Assembly: GCA_030619435.1 (NCBI GenBank)
Contig: JAUXBI010000111.1
Coordinates: 1 to 5,961, forward strand
Origin: Syntrophaceae bacterium
Lineage (GTDB): Bacteria > Desulfobacterota > Syntrophia > Syntrophales > UBA2210
Length of the DNA: 5,961 bases
Direction of reading: 5' to 3'
Below the pieces are notes generated by a model. It saw nothing but the letters and a program-made list of their open reading frames with translations. It did no database searches and was not told the DNA's origin. This document shows, piece after piece, positions 1 through 5,755 of the stretch. A program made the position numbers and the translations under genes. Numbering within the stretch: position 1 is the first letter of the stretch; the number at the start of each line of letters is the position of its first letter.

Positions 1-1
1 A

Positions 2-445
2 ACGACATGGCTACGATCCGACTTTGCTGATTTCGCGTATACTGTAAACAGCGCCACTCATACAGGAATGAGCTGGGGAACTCCGACGCTTGGCGCAACC
101 CTGCAGGACCCTTCTTCTTGTAGCTGCAACAATATTGTTTATTACGACACACAGAATACCGATATAAAGCTCATGGGCGGTACTACAGGATGCGGGATGC
201 TGCTTATTGAGGGAGATCTGGAGATAAGCGGCGGTTTTTCATGGTATGGTATTATTATTGCCACAGGATCAGTCAGATATACCGGTGGCGGGGATAAGAA
301 TGTTACGGGCGCTATGATTTCCGGCGGATCGGTAGATGCCGATGTTGTAGGTGGAAATTCCAATATAGTCTATTGCAGTTCAGCGATAGATGCCCAGACA
401 GAAAACCGTCCCCTACGCATACTCAGCTGGAAGGAACAGATGTAA
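2..445 (+). CDS. PilX-like type IV pilus assembly protein, C-terminal part (5' truncated by window edge)
   Basis: The frame is open from base 2 without needing a start, so this is the last 147 residues of a longer protein; the internal ATG at 68 is probably not the true start. Visible are a Cys pair (SCSC, residues 39-42), a Gly-rich segment around residues 60-72 (GGTTGCGMLLIEGDLEISGG), a hydrophobic beta-rich stretch (WYGIIIATGSV, 81-91), a TGGG turn, then GGNSNIVYCSSAI and a closing PLRILSWKEQ. I recognise this arrangement of short beta-strands and Gly turns, ending in an LSWKE-type tail, from the C-terminal domain of PilX-like minor pilin proteins in deltaproteobacteria, encoded with other minor pilins (PilV, PilW). 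The N-terminal pilin-like helix would lie upstream of the window. The gene converges on the next one, with a 28-base gap. The family call is from memory of the pattern; a generic beta-helix surface protein is the alternative. Confidence 0.7.
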   Translation, partial: TTWLRSDFADFAYTVNSATHTGMSWGTPTLGATLQDPSSCSCNNIVYYDTQNTDIKLMGGTTGCGMLLIEGDLEISGGFSWYGIIIATGSVRYTGGGDKNVTGAMISGGSVDADVVGGNSNIVYCSSAIDAQTENRPLRILSWKEQM

Positions 446-460
446 AAGAAACCGCCATCC

Positions 461-482
461 GGGGACTGTCCCTCTATTTTTT
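461..482 (+). terminator. Short GC palindrome plus T-run between convergent genes, possible weak terminator
   Basis: GGGGACTGTCCCT (461-473) can fold into a 5-bp stem (including one G-T pair) with a CTG loop, and TTTTTT follows at 477-482 after a 3-base gap. It sits right after the PilX-like gene and overlaps the last codons of the minus-strand gene, whose two Lys codons supply the T-run. The stem is short for an intrinsic terminator. The perfect palindrome GGGACTGTCCC could instead be part of a dispersed intergenic repeat, but only one copy is in the window. Confidence 0.35.
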
Positions 483-1007
483 CTCCCACCAGCCTTCAGG
501 CAGCTTTCCGTTGTTCTTTTCCTTCAACTCATCTGTAAGGGCGTATATCTCGGCGGAGATCTTTTTCATTTCATCCCTTGCTTTTTCCTTGGCTACCCGA
601 TCTTTATTCCTGGTGGCCTCCCGGATTTTTTCCAGACTTTCATCGAGTTTGACTGTCAGAAGTGCTTTCTTCTCCTTATAGTAATCAATATCCGGTTTTT
701 CTTCTGTTTTCTCACCCTTCCGGTCATTCGTCCCGGGCGGTATTTCCGCCACCTTTTGACGGCTTTGCAATTTTTTATATATTATATTTTCCGAGGCTGT
801 TTTCTCTATCTTCCTGACTGAATCTTTTTTAATTCCCGCAACCCCTCCATAAATATAAAACTTTATCTGGTTGCCTTCGCTCCAGTACTTGAAGGTCGTA
901 AATTTTCCTCCATTTTTCAGCCGGATAAGGTAGGCGGCGGCGCCAGTGGCAGGAAATGTCAATGCCAGAAAAAAAAGGATCATTGTTATCAAGATTGATT
1001 TCTTCAC
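474..1007 (-). CDS. Exported coiled-coil protein of unknown function
   Basis: 177 residues from a GTG start at 1005-1007. The frame extends further upstream to TTG 1043 and ATG 1034, but the predicted transcription start lies near 1033, and GGTGAT (1014-1019) sits 6 bases before the GTG, so the GTG is preferred. Residues 1-25 form a signal peptide: KK, a hydrophobic core (ILITMILFFLALTF), and a likely cleavage after GAAA, which places the protein in the periplasm or outside. The mature part opens with YLIRLKNGGKF and continues through an aromatic, beta-rich stretch (KYWSEGNQIKFYIYGGVAGI) to KDSVRKIE (about residues 61-68), a small domain I associate with uncharacterised deltaproteobacterial secreted proteins. 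Residues 109-164 are highly charged (Lys/Glu) and probably a coiled coil; the C-terminus is LPEGWWEKK with a TAG stop. No enzymatic motif is seen. It stands alone, convergent to the pilus gene and divergent from the small Cys-rich gene. Function unknown. Confidence 0.8.
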   Translation of the reverse strand: MKKSILITMILFFLALTFPATGAAAYLIRLKNGGKFTTFKYWSEGNQIKFYIYGGVAGIKKDSVRKIEKTASENIIYKKLQSRQKVAEIPPGTNDRKGEKTEEKPDIDYYKEKKALLTVKLDESLEKIREATRNKDRVAKEKARDEMKKISAEIYALTDELKEKNNGKLPEGWWEKK

Positions 1008-1039
1008 AATGACATCACCAGTAAATATACGCATAGGGA

Positions 1040-1068
1040 ACAATAGAAAAAATAAGCCCTTGTGTCAA
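1040..1068 (-). promoter_or_regulatory. Sigma-70 type promoter of the minus-strand exported protein
   Basis: On the minus strand, TTGACA (1063-1068, full -35 consensus) and TATTGT (1040-1045, 4 of 6 matches to the -10) are separated by 17 bases. The expected transcription start near 1033 leaves a leader of about 25 bases before the GTG start and excludes the upstream TTG as the start codon. Confidence 0.65.
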
Positions 1069-1131
1069 ACACTTTCACAAAGAAAAACTGCGGCAACACG
1101 TTCCGCCGAATTGCAAAACCACCAAAATCTC

Positions 1132-1160
1132 TTGACTTGAAAGGGTCATATCTATATCAT
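1132..1160 (+). promoter_or_regulatory. Sigma-70 type promoter of the small Cys-rich gene
   Basis: TTGACT (1132-1137) and TATCAT (1155-1160), each matching consensus at 5 of 6 positions, are 17 bases apart. The predicted start near 1167 gives a leader of about 36 bases with a strong Shine-Dalgarno. It is divergent from the promoter at 1040-1068, with about 60 bases between the two -35 boxes, so a shared regulator is possible but no clear operator repeat is visible. Confidence 0.7.
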
Positions 1161-1202
1161 CAAAAACGGTCTTGAAAATTGAAAAACCGGGAGGTATAAC
1201 TC

Positions 1203-1373
1203 ATGAGTGAGGAGAAGAGATACTGTTCCATATGTGCGTGGAGAAGCACCTGTGCAAAACGATTTTCCGTTTCTACAGATTCCAGCGGAATGGTCCATTG
1301 CCCCGATTTTACAAGAGATCTCTCCATTAAGGATAAAGATATCGATGAAATAGAAAACAGGGATAAAAAGTGA
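1203..1373 (+). CDS. Small Cys-rich protein (56 aa), possible metal-binding, unknown function
   Basis: ATG at 1203 is preceded by GGGAGG (1189-1194) with 8-base spacing, a near ideal ribosome binding site, and by a good promoter at 1132-1160; the frame ends in TGA at 1371. The 56-residue product has four Cys in the pattern C-x2-C-x5-C-x16-C (residues 8, 11, 17 and 34), within YCSICAWRSTCAKRF and HCPDFTRDL, and a charged Asp/Lys/Glu tail. The pattern suggests a mononuclear zinc site or an Fe-S/redox site, but no named family can be assigned. I believe similar short proteins with a CAWR-x2-C and CPDF/CPDY-x-RDL signature occur in other deltaproteobacteria, from memory only. It has no signal peptide, so it is probably cytoplasmic. 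The gene has its own promoter, and a terminator lies 55 bases beyond its stop. The good start signals and ordered Cys spacing support a real gene despite its length. Confidence 0.75.
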   Translation: MSEEKRYCSICAWRSTCAKRFSVSTDSSGMVHCPDFTRDLSIKDKDIDEIENRDKK

Positions 1374-1374
1374 G

Positions 1375-1402
1375 TTGACAAAACGGATGGAAAACTTATA
1401 GA
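1375..1402 (+). promoter_or_regulatory. Promoter-like pair upstream of the argS leader terminator
   Basis: TTGACA (1375-1380, full consensus) and TATAGA (1397-1402, 4 of 6) are 16 bases apart, beginning two bases after the small gene's stop codon. Initiation near 1409 would give a leader of about 83 bases before the argS ATG. This is the only clear promoter found just upstream of argS. It lies upstream of the terminator at 1428-1463, so its transcripts would have to read through that hairpin to reach argS. Confidence 0.55.
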
Positions 1403-1427
1403 AACATGCGGTTTTAAAGCTATTGAA

Positions 1428-1463
1428 AAAAGGTTGGCCTCCGGGCCAACTTTTTCGTTTTCT
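1428..1463 (+). terminator. Strong intrinsic terminator between the small gene and argS, possibly a leader attenuator
   Basis: GTTGGCC (1433-1439) pairs perfectly with GGCCAAC (1444-1450) around a TCCG tetraloop closed by C-G, a UNCG-type stable loop. The stem extends through a G-T pair and four A-T pairs (AAAA 1428-1431 with TTTT 1452-1455) and is followed by TTTTTCGTTTTCT. The A-run upstream means it could also work in the opposite direction. It ends 28 bases before the argS ATG. By position it ends the small-gene transcript, but the promoter-like pair at 1375-1402 would place it inside an argS leader. Confidence 0.85.
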
Positions 1464-1491
1464 ACATCAGAAAGAAGACCTGAGAGGCTCT

Positions 1492-3153
1492 ATGAAAGAA
1501 AGATTGATTAAACTGCTCGAAGGATCAATTAATTCCTGCCTTAAAAAGGGAATATTGAAGGAAACGGACATCCCCTTTATAGAAGTGGAGTTTCCGAGAG
1601 AGGGATCTCATGGCGATTATGCATCCAATGTGGCCATGATACTTGCGTCGAGTCAGAGGGAAGCCCCCCGCAGGATAGCCGAACGCATTGTCGGAAACAT
1701 CAACGACAGCGACCGGATACTGGACAAGATAGAGATTGCCGGGCCGGGTTTCATAAACTTTTTCATCAAAAGTAACATATGGGCCGTCCTTCTGAAAGAG
1801 GTGGATAGACTTGGAGACCGGTATGGTGAATCTAATATCGGAAATGGCACCAGGGTTCAGGTGGAATTCGTAAGCGCCAACCCCACGGGCCCGCTTCATA
1901 TAGGACACGCCAGGGGCGCTGTAACAGGTGATGTTATTGCCAGTATTCTACAGGCATCGGGATTTTCAGTATCCAGAGAATACTACATAAATGATGCAGG
2001 AAACCAGATGAACATACTGGGCGAATCTGTTTACTACAGGTATCTGGAATTGCTGGATGAAGACATTTCGTTCCCCGATAATTGTTATCAGGGGCGGTAC
2101 ATCACAGAACTTGCCCACGAAATACACGACAGGTTCGGCGACAAGTTCCGCTCAGATAAAGAAGGCGCGACATCCTTCCTGACAGAATACGCGGCAGATT
2201 CCATCCTCAACGGGATAAAGGAAGATCTTGAAACCCTGGGCGTAATCTTCGACCGTTATTTCAGCGAAAAGGAACTCTATAAAAACGATGGCGTAACCAG
2301 CATTCTTCAGGATCTCCAGAGAAAGGGGTTCATATATTAGGAAGAGAATGCATTGTGGTTCAAGACAACCGATTTTGACGATGAAAAAGACAGGGTCGTT
2401 ATCAGGGAAAATGGCGAGCCCACCTATTTTGCCGCCGATATCGCATATCACCAGAATAAATACTCAAGAGGTTTTGACAAGGTCATAAATGTATGGGGAG
2501 CGGATCACCACGGGTATATACCCAGAATGCACGCAGCTGTTCAGGCCCTCGGCAGGAAAAGGAAAGACCTTGAAATTGTCCTGGTCCAGCTGGTAAATCT
2601 CCTCAGAAACGGCGTTCCTGTTCCCATGTCCACCAGAGCCGGTGAATTTGTAACCATAAGAGAGGTAACCGACGAGGTAGGTAAGGACGCGGCCAGATAC
2701 AATTTTCTTATGAGAAGATCAAACAGCCATCTTGATTTTGACCTGGAACTTGCAAAGGCGCAATCGAGCGAAAACCCCGTCTATTACGTGCAGTACGCAC
2801 ACGCCAGGATATCCAGCATTATGAGGCTTGCCGCGGAACAGGGGTACGGAACTCCAGACTACAATGAAATCAAACCCGACCTTCTTACCGCCGCGGAAGA
2901 ACGTGAACTTATCAAATTAATTGACACGTTCCCGGAAATGATTGAAGGGAGCGCAAAAGCGCTCGAGCCGCATCGCATACCTTATTACATTAACGATCTC
3001 GCCTCTGTTTTTCACAGCTTTTACAACAAACACAAAGTTGTTTCCGATAACGTCGAGCTGACAAAAGCGAGGTTGTTCCTGATCAAGTCTACTGGTACAG
3101 TAATCAGAAATGCTCTCAAATTATTGGGAGTTTCGGCGCCCGAACGTATGTAA
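1492..3153 (+). CDS. argS: Arginyl-tRNA synthetase, full length but with an in-frame amber codon at codon 283
   Basis: Class I aminoacyl-tRNA synthetase that charges tRNA-Arg with arginine in the cytoplasm. The ATG at 1492 follows GAGAGG (1482-1487) and gives the usual family N-terminus; the in-frame TTG at 1423 lies within the upstream terminator and is rejected. The 553-codon length is normal. Visible in order: N-terminal tRNA-contact domain (about 1-110, with [12 protein letters not shown] and APRRIAERI), the catalytic signature [16 protein letters not shown] (HIGH at 136-139), NDAGNQM, a WGADHHGYI segment (335-343), the KMSK-equivalent loop MSTRAGEF (MSTR at 379-382), [13 protein letters not shown] and the C-terminal DALR anticodon-binding domain ending LGVSAPERM. 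The frame is broken only by TAG at 2338-2340, where relatives have Glu; both sides are in the same frame and intact. Without readthrough the 282-residue product lacks the MSTR loop and anticodon domain and should be inactive. The SPOR gene follows after 17 bases. Confidence 0.93.
2338..2340 (+). other. In-frame TAG (amber) codon interrupting argS
   Basis: The local peptide reads GFIY-stop-EENALWF. Other bacterial ArgS proteins have GYIYE-x-DGA-x-WF here, so the stop aligns with a Glu and no residue is gained or lost. A single G-to-T change (GAG to TAG) explains it. The sequence TAGGAAGAG at the stop resembles a Shine-Dalgarno and a TTG follows at 2353, so restart is possible on paper, but a split ArgS would be unprecedented to my knowledge. 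Confidence 0.95.
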
Positions 3154-3170
3154 AAATCGAGGATAAGCTA

Positions 3171-3782
3171 ATGCCGCAGAAAAACGGAGTTTTCGAATTC
3201 AGGCTGGGCAGATTTGGTCTGGTCTTTTTCACCCTGGTGATCGCCCTGCTTCTGTTGTTCTTCTTTGTGTGTGGGGTGATAGTTGGAAAAAATATCGAAA
3301 GTTATCCGAAGAAAATAGTCAGTATGCCCGGCACCATAAAGGAAAAAATTACAAAAAGCAGGGACACTGCGACAGATACAGGCAAAAAAGAAGATGAAAT
3401 CAAATTTACCTTTTATGACACGCTCAAGGGGAGCGATAAAGATGTAAAGGAGGATTTCGCGGACAAGAAGGTTTCTTACTCTGAGAAGTATAAACCACCC
3501 GAGAAGTATAAACCACCTGAGAAGAAACAGGCGGGCGGGCAGTACGTGGTCCAGGTAGTATCTTTCAAGGATAAGAGCAGAACAGAAGCTCTAAAGGTAA
3601 AGTTGGCCAATATGGGTTATTCTCCAAAAGTGGATGAGGTTAACCTGCGCTCAAGCGGAAAGTGGTTTCGCGTAAAGCTCCAGGGCTTTGCAACATATGA
3701 TGATGCCAGAAAGGTTGCATCCCTGGTGGAAAAAAAGATAAGGAGCATCAAGTGCCTTATTATAAAGAACAGGGGAAATTAG
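3171..3782 (+). CDS. Membrane-anchored SPOR-domain protein
   Basis: 203 residues; ATG at 3171 follows GAGGA (3159-3163) with 7-base spacing. A short cytoplasmic N-terminus (MPQKNGVFEFRLGRFG) leads to one strongly hydrophobic segment (about 15-39, ending in GVIVGK), a single-pass anchor with the remainder in the periplasm. Next come a charged linker with an FTFYDTLKG segment (79-87), common in deltaproteobacterial SPOR proteins, a short EKYKPP tandem repeat (105-118) and a C-terminal SPOR domain (about 124-200: QYVVQVVSFKDKSRTEALKVKL, then GKWFRVKLQGFATYDDA). SPOR domains bind denuded glycan strands of septal peptidoglycan, so a role in division or envelope remodelling (FtsN or DedD type) is inferred; the specific function is unknown. 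It lies 17 bases after argS and 11 bases before ffh, so it is probably cotranscribed with them. The stop is TAG. Confidence 0.9.
   Translation: MPQKNGVFEFRLGRFGLVFFTLVIALLLLFFFVCGVIVGKNIESYPKKIVSMPGTIKEKITKSRDTATDTGKKEDEIKFTFYDTLKGSDKDVKEDFADKKVSYSEKYKPPEKYKPPEKKQAGGQYVVQVVSFKDKSRTEALKVKLANMGYSPKVDEVNLRSSGKWFRVKLQGFATYDDARKVASLVEKKIRSIKCLIIKNRGN
3483..3524 (+). repeat. 18-bp tandem duplication within the SPOR gene linker
   Basis: Two adjacent 18-base units (3483-3500 and 3501-3518) differ only at the last base (C versus T), and a third copy begins with GAGAAG (3519-3524). They encode EKYKPP-EKYKPP-EK in the Pro/Lys-rich linker before the SPOR domain. The near identity implies a recent in-frame duplication, tolerated because the linker is flexible. 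Confidence 0.95.
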
Positions 3783-3793
3783 AATAAACTGTC

Positions 3794-5128
3794 ATGTTTG
3801 AAAATTTAACCGAGAAATTGGACAACGTTTTCAGGAAACTCAAGGGAAGAGGCATCCTCAACGAAGAAAACGTCAAAGCAGCCATGAAAGATATCCGTAT
3901 GGCGCTTCTTGAAGCGGACGTCAACTTCAGAGTGACCAGAGAGTTTATCGAGGATGTCAGTGAACGAGCCATAGGCCGGGAAGTCCTTGACAGTATAAGT
4001 CCCGGCCAGCAGATAGTCAAAATCGTTCACGACAGGCTCGTTGAGTTAATGGGGAAAGAGAGCGATCATCTGAACCTTGCCAACCGGTTTCCCGCTCCCG
4101 TTATGCTTGTCGGCCTTCAGGGTTGCGGCAAGACAACAACCGCCGCGAAACTCACCCGCCACCTGACAAACCAGAACCGCAGGGTTTCTCTGGTCTCCGC
4201 CGATGTCTACAGGCCCGCAGCCATCAAGCAGCTGAAGATACTCGGAGAGAGTATCAATGCGAATGTATTCGATTCAAAGGATCAAAAGGATCCGGTAAAA
4301 ATTTGCGTCGAAGCCGTTGAAGACGCGAAATCGAACGGCTTTGATACTCTTATTATAGACACCGCGGGCCGGCTGCACATCGACGACGAATTGATGAATG
4401 AATTGAAGAGAATAAAAGACACCATAAATCCGTCCGAGATACTCTTTGTTGCCGATGCCATGACAGGACAGGATGCGGTCTCTGTGGCCGAAAAGTTTGA
4501 CAGCCTGTTGGGTATAGACGGTATTGTGCTGACAAAAATGGACGGTGATGCGCGCGGCGGAGCGGCACTGTCCCTTAAAAAGGTAACAGGAAAGCCGGTA
4601 AAGTTCATCGGAATGGGTGAAAAAACCGAGGCCCTGGAAGTTTTTCACCCGGACCGCATGGCATCCAGAATCCTCGGCATGGGCGATATATTGACCCTCG
4701 TCGAGAAGGCCCAGACGACAATAGATGAAAAGGCCGTGAGAGAACTGGAAAAAAAGATAAGGAAAGATTCATTCACACTGGACGATCTAAAAAAACAGCT
4801 GGCGCAGATAAGAAAAATGGGGTCACTTCAGGACATTCTCGGAATGATGCCCGGGCTTGGAAAGATAAAGGCCCTGAAAAACGCGACACCGGATGAACGC
4901 GACCTGGTAAAGACAACCGCCATCATTGATTCCATGACAAAAAAGGAACGTACCAACTACAAGATTATAAACGGGCAAAGGAGAAAAAGGATCGCCAGGG
5001 GGAGCGGCACTACCGTGCAGGATGTCAACAGGGTTCTTAAAAATTACATAGAGATGCGGAAAATGATGAAGAAGTTGACAAAGGGAGGAATGAAATCAAT
5101 GGCGAGGGGTAATTTGCCCTTTAAATAA
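3794..5128 (+). CDS. ffh: Signal recognition particle GTPase Ffh (SRP54)
   Basis: 444 residues, a normal length. Ffh binds 4.5S RNA and signal sequences emerging from the ribosome and, with the receptor FtsY, delivers nascent membrane proteins to the translocon. Domains: N-terminal four-helix N domain (about 1-90, with ALLEADVNFRV), GTPase G domain (about 100-300) and Met-rich M domain (about 325-444). Motifs: P-loop GLQGCGKTTT (107-116), SADVYRPAA (135-143), DTAGR (189-193), TKMDGDARGG (247-256) and GMGEKTEALEVFHPDR (273-288). The M domain has MGSLQDILGMMPGLGK and the RNA-binding RRKRIARGSGTTVQDVNR (396-413). The start gives the usual MFENLTEKL N-terminus. No Shine-Dalgarno lies at optimal distance (AGGGG ends about 18 bases upstream), so translation is probably coupled to the SPOR gene, which ends 11 bases before. 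The stop is TAA and rpsP follows after 66 bases. Confidence 0.98.
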   Translation: MFENLTEKLDNVFRKLKGRGILNEENVKAAMKDIRMALLEADVNFRVTREFIEDVSERAIGREVLDSISPGQQIVKIVHDRLVELMGKESDHLNLANRFPAPVMLVGLQGCGKTTTAAKLTRHLTNQNRRVSLVSADVYRPAAIKQLKILGESINANVFDSKDQKDPVKICVEAVEDAKSNGFDTLIIDTAGRLHIDDELMNELKRIKDTINPSEILFVADAMTGQDAVSVAEKFDSLLGIDGIVLTKMDGDARGGAALSLKKVTGKPVKFIGMGEKTEALEVFHPDRMASRILGMGDILTLVEKAQTTIDEKAVRELEKKIRKDSFTLDDLKKQLAQIRKMGSLQDILGMMPGLGKIKALKNATPDERDLVKTTAIIDSMTKKERTNYKIINGQRRKRIARGSGTTVQDVNRVLKNYIEMRKMMKKLTKGGMKSMARGNLPFK

Positions 5129-5194
5129 AATAAAATGTATGTTAGAAGCAACAATTAAACTGAAAATAATCATCAGGAGGTAATAACCCGGGGA

Positions 5195-5470
5195 ATGGCA
5201 GTTAAAATAAGATTGACGCGAATGGGCACAAAAAAGAAACCTTTCTACAGGATTGTGGTGGCTGAAAATGAGGCGCCGCGGGATGGGAGATTCATCGAAA
5301 TCGTTGGAAATTACGATCCGATGAAAAACCCGGCCGAGATAAACATCAAGGAAGATCGGGTGATAGACTGGTTGTCAAAGGGGGCCAAGCCAACTCAGAC
5401 AGTATTAAGTCTCCTCAAAAAGAAGGGGCTTATTGCACCCAAAGCGGAAAAAGCACAGTTAGAGGGTTAG
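5195..5470 (+). CDS. rpsP: 30S ribosomal protein S16
   Basis: 91 residues, typical for bS16, a small-subunit protein that binds 16S rRNA in the 5' domain during assembly. The start [24 protein letters not shown] is the classic family N-terminus, followed by [15 protein letters not shown] (29-43) and the [20 protein letters not shown] block (59-78) with a short charged tail. ATG 5195 is fixed by homology, but AGGAGG (5175-5180) lies 14 bases upstream, longer than optimal; no alternative start fits the conserved N-terminus. It sits between ffh and the KH protein gene in the usual ffh-rpsP-khpA-rimM order. The stop is TAG, with a TAA in the same frame 10 codons later. Confidence 0.98.
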   Translation: MAVKIRLTRMGTKKKPFYRIVVAENEAPRDGRFIEIVGNYDPMKNPAEINIKEDRVIDWLSKGAKPTQTVLSLLKKKGLIAPKAEKAQLEG

Positions 5471-5474
5471 TTAA

Positions 5475-5507
5475 ACAGACGATCTGTACCTTACTTATTC
5501 TAAGAAT
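5475..5507 (+). other. Small inverted repeats between rpsP and the KH gene
   Basis: ACAGA-CGA-TCTGT (5475-5487) forms a 5-bp stem with a 3-base loop, and ATTCT-A-AGAAT (5497-5507) is a second perfect palindrome, both within the 54-base gap. No T-run follows, so this is not an intrinsic terminator. It could be a weak mRNA stability or processing structure, or chance. Confidence 0.3.
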
Positions 5508-5524
5508 CAGCGGAGGTTGTTGCG

Positions 5525-5755
5525 ATGAAAGATTTGGTCAAGTATATGGCTAAGGCTTTAGTAGATTATCCTGATGATGTTGAATGCACCGAGGTGGTAG
5601 GCGAACAGACTTCTGTCATCGAACTGAGAGTTGCAAAGGACGACCTGGGAAAGGTTATTGGAAAACAGGGAAAAACCGCGAAGGCGATGAGAACCATCTT
5701 GAGCGCCGCATCATCCAAGATTCATAAGAGAGCGGTTCTCGAGATCATAGAATAA
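5525..5755 (+). CDS. khpA: KH-domain RNA-binding protein KhpA (YlqC family)
   Basis: 76 residues, the normal size of this one-domain family. It opens with [20 protein letters not shown] and carries a KH domain with the GxxG loop GKQG (46-49) in the stretch [16 protein letters not shown] (44-59); the end VLEIIE is a final beta strand. KhpA binds structured RNA, in some bacteria together with KhpB (Jag/EloR); it is encoded between rpsP and rimM in many bacteria, which matches here and supports a link to ribosome assembly or RNA handling. GGAGG (5512-5516) lies 8 bases before the ATG. Its TAA stop is directly followed by the rimM GTG. Confidence 0.93.
   Translation: MKDLVKYMAKALVDYPDDVECTEVVGEQTSVIELRVAKDDLGKVIGKQGKTAKAMRTILSAASSKIHKRAVLEIIE

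Noticed and set aside
373..821. Plus-strand open frames opposite the minus-strand gene
   Set aside because: Compositionally they are the antisense of a Lys/Glu-rich coding region (Phe/Leu/Ser-rich), with no start signals or family motifs.
1008..1043. Longer N-terminus of the minus-strand exported protein (TTG 1043 or ATG 1034)
   Set aside because: The predicted transcription start is near 1033, and the GTG at 1007 gives a standard signal peptide with a Shine-Dalgarno-like GGTGAT.
1406..1417. Arg-containing leader peptide (ATG CGG TTT TAA) before argS
   Set aside because: It is only three codons, has no ribosome binding site and overlaps the predicted transcription start.
1423..1491. Upstream in-frame extension of argS from TTG 1423
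   Set aside because: These codons are the intrinsic terminator hairpin, there is no ribosome binding site for the TTG, and the ATG at 1492 gives the normal family N-terminus.
1403..1491. T-box riboswitch upstream of argS
   Set aside because: No T-box core sequence or specifier stem is present and the leader of about 83 bases is too short.
2341..2372. Stem-loop after the amber codon as a recoding element
   Set aside because: Only a 4-bp stem (TTGT with ACAA) and the AATGCATT palindrome are visible, too weak to claim a recoding signal.
5114..5143. Promoter before rpsP (TTGCCC and TATGTT)
   Set aside because: Both boxes match poorly with 18-base spacing in an AT-rich gap; not better than chance.
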